From Arcuatula senhousia (lineage: Eukaryota; Mollusca; Bivalvia; Mytilida; Mytilidae): DNA of 64,000 nt. Shown here one piece after another: positions 56,169 through 64,000 of this stretch (its first letter is position 1; the number at the start of each line of letters is the position of its first letter). The translations under genes and the position numbers were made by a program. The stretch covers positions 34,253,275 through 34,317,274 of the forward strand of contig OZ020308.1 of NCBI GenBank assembly GCA_963971305.1, read 5' to 3'. The notes under the pieces were generated by a model that saw only the letters and a list, made by a program, of their open reading frames with translations, was not told the origin of the DNA and ran no database searches.

Positions 56169-59055
56169 TTACAAGTCAAGTTTCACTGGCTTCTTGATCT
56201 CTCTTCCAGATCTAGTACGAGTGGGTTCACTGACACACGGTTGGGGATGTGATGTAGTCAGTTCATTTGGAGTTTCCGGCGGTTCGATTATCGCGTCATC
56301 GCAATCATTGTCATTGTTCATGTTCTTGTTGGCTTCGTTTGTGGAAACTTTTAGGTGTTTCCTATTTCGGCGGAACAGTCTATCACCTGATTTCACAACG
56401 TATGATCTTGGTTTTTCGTGATGTCTAACAACAGTTCATTGTTTCCACACTTTACTTCCTTGTAGCGGAGTCATTCGGATGTTTTCTCCTTCTTTGAGCG
56501 TTGACAGTTCTTTGACACCTCTCCTTTTGTCATAATAAAACTTTTGTTTCTGCTTCTCATTGTCAAAGTGTCTTTTCACAGCGGTTGTGTTGTGCGGAAC
56601 CGGTTTGAGTACATCCTTCGATGACGGTAAGTAATTTCGTGGTCGGCGTCCCATAAGCATCTGGGATTGAGAAAGATCAATACCCTCAAGTTGGGTAGTG
56701 CGGTAATCCAGTAAACTCAATTGTTTGTCATCGGATTTCTTCCAAAGATTTTTGACAGTCTGAATAGCCCTTTCAGCTTCACCATTACAGCTTTGGAAGT
56801 GCGGACTAGAAGTTTGATGATCGATTCAGAGTTCCTTACAGAAGCACTTGAACTCAACTGAACTAAACTGTGGTCCATTATCAGATCTTAACGTTGTAGG
56901 TATTCAATGAGTAGAGAATATGCATTTCAGAGCCTGAACAATGGATGCTGTATTAGTCGATTTGAGCGGAAGTACGTCAATGTACTTGGAGTAATAGTCA
57001 ACTGTAAGAATGTAAGTCTTGCCTTCGAAATCGAATAGGTCACAACCAACAAGTGTAAACGGTCAGTCCGGTGTTGGAGTTGGTTTTAGTGGTTCGGCGG
57101 GTTGTTGGGTTTGAAACGACGCACATGTACCACAATCTTGTATCAGCTTCTCGATTTCCGAATTCATGCACGGCCAATACATAACTTCTCGAGCGCGTTT
57201 CTTGCACTTTGTCATTCCGAGATGAGATTTGTGAATGAGCTTCAACATATCACTACGCATACTGGGCGGTATAACAAGTTTGAGTCCTTTGTAGATAATT
57301 CCATCTAGAACGAATAATTGGTCTCTAGAGTCCCAGTATTCGCGAACTTCGAATGCGGTCTCGGATTTAAGGTCTGGTCATTCCCGCTGGATGGTATCGT
57401 GTAGAGTACTTAATTCTGATTGTGTAGCGTTCTGAATTTCCGAATATTTGTCCTTGCTGATCGAAATCATGCAGATCATATCCTGCATGGAATCTCCATC
57501 TTCTTCCGGCTTCGTCGGTAGTGAAGCGCGTGATAGCGTATCTGAGATGATCATATCTTTTCCTTTACGATACTGTACGGTAAGGTCGTACCACTGTAAC
57601 TTTAGCATCATTTTCTGAATTCTGAGCGGTGCGGACAGAAGCGGTTTACGAAATATCTGCTCAAGTGGTTTATGGTCATTGTACACGGTAGTTGGTTTTC
57701 CAAAGATGTAGCAATGAAACTTCTTAGCACTAAACACAATTGAAAGCATTTCCTTTTTGGATTTGTGCGTATCGCTTCTCAGATTCTGATAATGAACGGG
57801 ATGCAAACGCGATTACACGTCCTTCCTGAGTTAGAACAGCACCTAAGCCATCTTTGCTAGCATCGCATTCGATTTCGACCGGCTTCTTAACGTCAAAGTA
57901 TGCGAGCACTGGCGAAGTGCTACATAACACTTTCAATTCACGGAAGCTTCTTTCCTGATCATGTTCCCATGTGAATATTACATCTGACTTTAGATGAATA
58001 CGAAGTGGAGCGTCCACTTGACTCAAGTTGGGAATGAATTTCGATAAATATTGTACTAACCCTAGGAAGCGTCGCACATCTTCCTTGTTCCTAGGAGCGG
58101 GCATATCTACAATTGCTCAAATTTTCGCTGGGTCTGGAAGGAGTCCATTATCGGTAATGACGTGTCCCATGTAAGCAACTTCCGATTTCCTAACGAAACA
58201 CTTTTCGAAGTTTAATCTCAAGTTATGACTTGTAGCACGCTCTACAACCTGTTTGAGGATTTTGTCGTGTTCGTCCATGTCCTTTCCAGCAATGAGAATA
58301 TCGTCGATGATCGCAATCGCTCCCGGAATGACCTCGAGCATTTGATCCATGATTCGCTGGTAAATTTCCGGAGCTGACTTAATTCCGAACGGTAAGCGTA
58401 ACCAACGATATCGTCCTATCGGGGTGTTGAACGTAGTGAGCAACGATGACGGTTCGTCTAGCTTGATTTGTAGAACGCCTGATTTCGCGTCTAGAACGGA
58501 AAACACTTTCTTGTTTGGAAGTAACGGAATGACGTCATCAATCGTTTTCAACGGATAGTTTTCTCGCTTAATCGCTTCGTTCAGGTCTTTCGGATCGATG
58601 CAAATTCTGACTTTGTCTTTCCTGACATTAACGACCATCGAATTGACCCATTCGGTCGGTTGTTCAACTTTGGTGATGTAACCGTTTTCTTCCATGTGAT
58701 GGAGTTCCTCGATAGCCCGATCTCTAATAGCTGCAGGTAGTCGTCTCGGAGGATGCACTACTCCCTTCGCGCCATTGTCGATAGTAAGACGGTACTCACC
58801 TGGTAAAGTTCCAGAAGTCTGAATAAGTTCGGGAAAATCATGCGACAGTTCATGATCAACGGTACTAGGAACGGTTACGGTCACGTTCGATACCGAATCA
58901 ACAGAGTAGATCCGTTCAACGAGTTTCAGCACTTCGGACGCGTCGCCACTTATTATATTGTCCTGGTCTAGATCGACAATCTGAAACGTTTCGTGTAGTG
59001 TCACACCATGATTGCTGATCGGCAATCTGATCCGATTTAAGGAATTTGATGTCCT
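56169..59055 (-). pseudogene. Ty3-type pol, copy 3, most decayed
   Basis: Carries the lesions common to all copies, the two integrase stops shared with copy 2 (57380-57378, 57065-57063) and a private TGA (56438-56436) in the C-terminal domain. The RT segment 59025-58117 has private changes, including a Phe to Val at the LDAKSGF motif and Ser to Asn after EQPTEW. Confidence 0.88.
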
Positions 59056-60101
59056 GAGTACGGTTTCAAGATTTTGTTTGGATCAGTTATCTCAAACTTT
59101 TTCTTACTGAGTCCTAGTCTGTTTAGCCAATTCTTTGAAATAATGCTACATTTAGCACCCGTGTCAATTCTGAACGGAATTGGTTTATTGTCAATTTCAA
59201 GTTTCGCGATCCACTTATCATCATAGAGTTCCGTTTAGTTAGTTTTAACGGTGGAGATGTACAGAACCTCGTCTTCGTTGTCATCGGACTCGCGAATCAT
59301 GTTGACATTCCGAAGTCTCTTGCGACATACCTCGATCCAGTGGTCTGGTTTCTTACAATATTTACACGTAGTCCCTTTTGCTGGGCATTTGTCAGCCTGA
59401 TGTGTTAGCCCACAGTTACTACACTTTGAGCGAGAAGATTGATAGGACTTTGAATCTTTGTCAGTGCGCTTTTGTGTCTTGGGTTTTGGTTTGAAACGTT
59501 TCTTTGACTTGTCGCTTTTCTTGTTGTCGTGATCACTTATGCGTAGAATTTCCTCTCCGCGAATCATTTTCAGTTGTCTCTGTGAAAGTTCAAATTGTTG
59601 ACCAATCTCTATAGCCTTGTCCAGTTTTAAATCGGACCCTTTATCTAGCATTCGTTCTTGTACTTTAGGATGTCTGACGCCACTTATAATGAGATCTGTC
59701 AAAATATCATCTGCATTATTCTGATAGTCACAATCCATGAGCAATATTCTTAAGTCTTTAACAAAATTGTCAAAACTCTCAGTTTCGGCCTGTTTACGTT
59801 TGCTTGCTTTAAATCTCGCGACACGTTTGTTGGTTCTTGGGCGGATGTATGCTTCAAGTTTGTCCAAGATTTTGTCCAGATCATCTTCTTTACCTTCTCC
59901 CCACTGGAAAGTTTTATAAATTTCTCTACCCTGTTGTCCTATCCATAGGCCTTGCCAGCCTGCTCGGTCTTTCTTCTCTGCCTTAACGAGAGGACCTTTG
60001 AATGTGAACTGAACATTTGGCTTAAACCTTTGAAATTCTTGGAAAACATCTGAGGCGTTCCAATTCAAGGTAGGATGGTCAAACTGAAATCCGGTTGCCA
60101 T
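59037..60101 (-). pseudogene. Ty3-type gag with start of protease, copy 3 (nonsense)
   Basis: Open from ATG 60101 to a private TAA at 59237-59235 (codon 289), before the protease active site; the frame then continues to the usual end near 59037. Several private substitutions relative to copies 1 and 2 (for example Ser to Trp near residue 53). Both zinc knuckles remain. Confidence 0.85.
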
Positions 60102-60131
60102 TATCAGAATTACGTTTTACACCTGACACCA

Positions 60132-60281
60132 TGTAATAACAGGCTACATGAGTCACGACACGTTTGGTGCAAGCATGTTTATTAGAAGGGGAGTTACAAG
60201 TACGGGGAATGAAACATCATTGATACACATGTACATATGAAAAGTCTAAATTAAGTATTACAATTTTAGAATGATATTACA
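60132..60281 (-). repeat. LTR 4 (5' LTR of copy 3)
   Basis: 150 bp, ends in TATTACA at 60281 and is followed by CCCAG (60282-60286), the duplicate of the five bases before LTR 1. This fixes the outer border of the array. Confidence 0.92.
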
Positions 60282-60364
60282 CCCAGGAGCCTGAATCGCT
60301 CACCTGAACTACACAGATACATATATTTTGTTGATATTATTGTGCTTTACAATATGCGATTTAA

Positions 60365-61032
60365 AGGCATATTGTCTACGAAAAATTATTTTTTTTGTAA
60401 AACCAAAAAATTGTCGTCAACCTATTCGTTTTGTTTATTTAGAAAGATACAAACGTTCAAAATACCACTAGGGTACCTTATTACTTCAAAAATTTAAAAA
60501 TATATAATATTTGTAAAGCTTTACAAAAATTCATATTCATGAGATTAGATGAGATGTAAGCATGCGCACTATACTTTCTTTGATTGAAAACTTCCATAGT
60601 TCTTGTACGTGGTGCATAATCTGTTTCTCGAAGTTTTAGCTCAGAAGAATATTAAAACGGCAACCGAATATTAGAGCTACTTAATGAATAGAACTGACAA
60701 TTATTGCCTGTATTAAGTTTTGAATGTGATTTAAAAGGTAAACACGAAAAATATTGGTATTTTTTCAACATATCAATGTATTTGGGGACAAAACCCGAGA
60801 TTCCGATTAGTGTCCGCGTTAAAATTACTCAGTCTAAATCTGTGTCAATGTGACGTAATGCAGGTAAATAAAATATCAATCAATATTGTCGAGCTATTTT
60901 GATCAAAATAAACTACTTTTGAGGCAAAATTTGTGGCAAATTTGTTTTTCAATATTCATTTTATTGCATTTCGGTCTAATTGACACAAAAAAATGGGGGT
61001 TAAAAAATGAGTTTGCCGTAGACAATATGCCT
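60365..61032. mobile_element. 668-bp MITE with TTAA target duplication
   Basis: AGGCATATTGTCTACG at the left is perfectly inverted at the right (CGTAGACAATATGCCT), flanked on both sides by TTAA. The pearl copies without it read GCAATTTAAATTTCT at this point, confirming an insertion. TTAA duplication suggests mobilisation by a piggyBac- or Kolobok-type transposase. Non-coding. Confidence 0.85.
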
Positions 61033-62118
61033 TTAAATTTCTGAAATATCTTTGTTAGTTTTCAAGATATTGGGCTTAATAAGTGCAAATTTGTCAAAAT
61101 TACGAAAAAGGGCAATTACTCCCACATCAGCAGTCACATCTTTTCTGAAATTTTAGGACAGGTAGATCTTAATATGCTGATCACTTTTGATTCTTGCACA
61201 ATTTTGATATCTGAAACCAGTTTTGAGTTATTAGCAAACAAATGAAATTTACCCCTATGTTCTATTTTAGCCATGGAACGATAGAGTTGTAGCATATAAG
61301 CTATTAAACAAGTGTGCCAAGTTAAGGTTCAGTTGGTCTTAGGGTGTCAGACAAGTTAATCTTTGAAATTCAGGGGAAAAGTAATGAAAAATGGTAAATT
61401 TTGTTGTTTTAAGGACAATAACTGGTAAAAGAAATGGTCCTACAGCTTGCACCTAAAAAATGTAGATCTTGATGTGCTTAGTCATATGCAATTTAAATTT
61501 TTGAAATATCTTGTATAGTTTTCAAGATATAGGGCTAAATAAGTGAAAAATTTTGAAAAAATCCAGAAAAAGGGCAATAACTCCTACATCAATTGTTGGA
61601 TCTTCTTGAAAATTTCATAGCAGGTAGATCTTGAGATGCTGATCACTTTTTTTTATATCCGATATTTGATATCTGTAACCATTTTTGAGTTATTAGCAAA
61701 AACTGCAATATACCCCTATGTTATATTTTTAGCCATGGCAGTCATATTTTTTAACGAATCCAAAATCCGAACGATGAAATTGTAGCATTTATGCTATTTA
61801 ACAACTGTGCCAAGTTTGGTTGAAGCTGGATGTATGGTGTCAGACAAGTTAATCTTTGAAATTCAGGGGAAAAGTAATGAACAATGGTAAATTTTGACGT
61901 TTAAAGGCCATAACTCCTAAAAGAAATGGTTCTACAGTTTTGACCTAATTACATGAAATGTAGAACTTGATGTGCTTAATCATGTACTATTTGAATTTTT
62001 AAAATATCTTGTATAGTTTTTAAGATATAGGGCTAAAAAAGTGCAAAATTTTGAAAAAATCCAGAAAAAGGGCAATAACTCCTACATCGGTTGTTGGATC
62101 TTCTTGAAAATTTCTGAG

Positions 62119-62586
62119 TGAGTGAGTGAGTTGGTGTTTTACGCCCGTGCAACGCTACATAGGTTATTTACAGGCGATGAACATGAAAAGGGTGATAAAA
62201 TGAACATGAAATGATGATGATAAATGAAATATGGGGATGGGGTGGGACACAAAGGACCGGTAAATTTTGAAGAACCACAGGAAAAGGGGAGAGGTGGGTA
62301 GGGGCGGAAAATTTAGGCTATGTGGTGCACTTCTTGGCGGTCCACAAAGGGATCTTTTACGTGCATGAAGCGTGGCACTCTCCACACACGTTGGCCCACT
62401 ATGGTCGGCGGTCAGGGTTTCCGTATTATAGTCCTGACAACCCCCGCGGACGAGGGCCACCCCATTCAGCCACCCAGGGTACACACTTGGTCGCTCTGTG
62501 GGCTGAGCACTGACCCGATGTCAGAATCCCAAGACCCTTAGTCGCCTCTTACGACAAGCTAGGCACTGCTGCGGGCCTATTCGCTT
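62119..62586 (+). mobile_element. (TGAG)n-TTGGTGTTTTACGCCCG element, long form, with 8-bp target duplication
   Basis: TTTCTGAG precedes (62111-62118) and follows (62587-62594) the element, and uninterrupted pearl units have only one such block. Starts TGAGTGAGTGAGTTGGTGTT, ends CTTACGACAAGCTAGGCACT…GGGCCTATTCGCTT. The right half (from about 62411) is absent from the copies at 33898-34192 and 34795-35033. The ORFs on both strands are not conserved. SINE-like or MITE-like; no pol III boxes were convincing. Confidence 0.75.
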
Positions 62587-62940
62587 TTTCTGAGTAGGTA
62601 GATCTTGAGGTGCTGATAACTTTTACCCTATGACAGAATTTTGATATCTGTCACCGGTTTTGAGTTATTTGCGAAAAAAATGTATTTGACCCCCCCCCCT
62701 GTTCTATTTTTAGTAACAGCGGCCATGTTTTTTGATGTATCAAAAATCCAAACGCAAACGTTTTGCACAATACCCTAAAAAAACAACCATATCAAGTTTG
62801 GCTGCATTTGGCCAAGCAGTTTCAGAGAAGAGGATGTTTGAAAAAAACTAACGGACGACGGACGACAGACGACGGACGACGGACGCCAAGTGATGACAAT
62901 AGCTCACATGACCCTTTGGGTCGAGTAAGCTAAACACATC

Positions 62941-64000
62941 TTAACGAATAAGTATTTTTTTGCAATATACATAATATAATTAATAACGTTATAATTGTCT
63001 CTAACACTTACCATTACAACCCAGTAATTATTTGCATATATTAATTCAGTCACATACATGTTTGAACTTTCTATGACATAGACATGATAGATGTAATTCT
63101 GACATAATATAAATTCAATATGACCTCATTAAAACCAAACTGGTTACTTCATGAATGTTAGGTAACGTAGTTATCGTTTCTTTAAATGCTCAAACAGTGC
63201 GAATTCAGCTCTACATAACCAGGGAGGTGTACATGAAAGGGTCCTTTGGCGGTTGTCCATTGTTTTGTGGTTTTTTTTTTCTGAATTGCTGCTTGATTGT
63301 GCACTGTATCGCGTACACTTATTCCACATCTCATTATATATCAACATGAAATTATGAAGTGAAAGTTGGATGGGAAACACAATGCAAATCGTGGAAATTA
63401 GTTTAGACTGCCTTTGGAAAAAAATAATGGGAACTTTTAGGTCTGATAGTTCTCCGCAGCGTTGTTCTTTAACCTATGATCGAGGAACGTGGAATTTTCT
63501 AATGCAACATGGCTTGCAGTCAGGTCTTCAAATTACTGTCTGACGGCCAACTCATGCAAAAGGACATGGCTATCCCAATTCAACTACCAGAGGCACACAT
63601 CACAGTCGCTATGTATAGTCAAAGCGACCTGATACGACATCAGGGTTCATGTACTGACGCTCTAGTGTAAGTGGGCCGAGCGCTGCTGCGTGCCTACTTG
63701 CAACCCGGCACCGTTAGTAAATGTTCTACAGGGTACAAATTTAGCAAAAAAAGCTTGCGATATACTAGTGCATGATATATGTAACCCTTGGAATTTGATA
63801 GCAAAGAAGTCGCGTACGCAAATAGTCACTTAAGTGTTCAAAGCATTTTGCAATTGACCTTGAACAACTGTAATTATTTGCAAAGGTGCTATGACCACTA
63901 GTTGCAGTAGTTCAAATCGTTGCACGCAATCATTTGATAAATTTTATAGGTTATATATGACATGTATTAGTTGGTGTTGAATGTTATAAATTAATAATTA
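62941..64000. other. Terminal intergenic segment
   Basis: No gene. 63300-63330 shares an inverted 25-30-bp block with 15137-15165. 63480-63715 is noticeably less AT-rich and non-repetitive within this window, ending in GTGGGCCGAGCGCTGCTGCG TGCC, which has the look of a repeat terminus, but no second copy is present here. Confidence 0.45.

Larger units (their letters stand above)
47212..60281 (-). mobile_element. Tandem array of three Ty3-type retrotransposons with four LTRs
   Basis: LTR-internal-LTR-internal-LTR-internal-LTR with periods of 4306, 4307 and 4307 bp, oriented on the minus strand. Only the outermost borders carry a 5-bp duplication (CCCAG), so the array descends from one insertion that later gained copies by LTR-LTR recombination, or from one insertion of a multimer. 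The copies differ by point changes, arguing against an assembly loop. Confidence 0.92.
60282..62936 (+). mobile_element. Pearl/Helentron-like element, copy E, right part
   Basis: Continues from the tip at 47196-47211: GAGCCTGAATCGCTCACCTG, then core units (GTGCAAATTTGTC at about 61084, then about 61540 and 62038), an ACGG tract (62851-62882), the hairpin TGACCC-TTT-GGGTC and GAGTAAGCTAA. Three insertions sit in it: the LTR array at its left tip, a TTAA MITE (60365-61032), and a (TGAG)n element (62119-62586). Units are more diverged than in copies A and D. Confidence 0.8.

Overview
This window looks like nuclear DNA from a marine bivalve, most likely a mussel (Mytilus). It is AT-rich, its host genes have spliceosomal introns, and mobile DNA fills much of the intergenic space. 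Several repeat families resemble ones I recall from mussel genomes: pearl/Helentron-like elements with an (ACGG)n tract, TIR and foldback MITEs, tRNA-like SINEs, a Penelope-like reverse transcriptase and a Ty3 LTR element. The species call rests on recognition, not on a search.

Layout. (1) 1-14.5 kb holds two relatives of one unusual gene. Paralog A (14487-13564, minus) is an intact 307-codon ORF with an HxE...PC...C pattern and strand/helix order resembling the AID/APOBEC-type zinc deaminase fold. Paralog B is broken: its 5' part (10779-10646) and 3' part (2681-2071) lie about 8 kb apart, and inverted terminal repeats sit at the inner edge of each part, as if a large TIR element had landed in the gene. 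It also has an in-frame TAG. (2) 15.7-18 kb is a decayed Penelope-like RT. (3) 18.7-44.9 kb is a minus-strand cluster of UNC93A-like MFS membrane protein genes: two intact copies, one intact except for a single nonsense codon, and one shredded relic. All share one intron plan (non-coding 5' exon inferred from a splice acceptor, long exon of 296-297 codons, 268-nt exon, last coding exon). Many MITEs and pearl-like elements lie between and inside them. (4) 45.7-62.9 kb is repeat DNA. Its centrepiece is a 13.07-kb tandem array of three Ty3-type retrotransposons sharing four 150-bp LTRs. A single 5-bp target duplication (CCCAG) flanks the whole array, which sits in the left tip of a pearl-like element. 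(5) The last kilobase shows no gene.

Function. The UNC93-like proteins are predicted polytopic membrane proteins; relatives act as ion-channel regulators or, for UNC93B1, in Toll-like receptor trafficking. The deaminase-like protein could act on nucleic acids or nucleotides, but no activity can be read from sequence alone. No rRNA, CRISPR array or prokaryotic operon structure was seen. The most interesting items are the deaminase-like pair with its widened PC-x6-C spacing, the insertion that split paralog B, and the triple LTR array.
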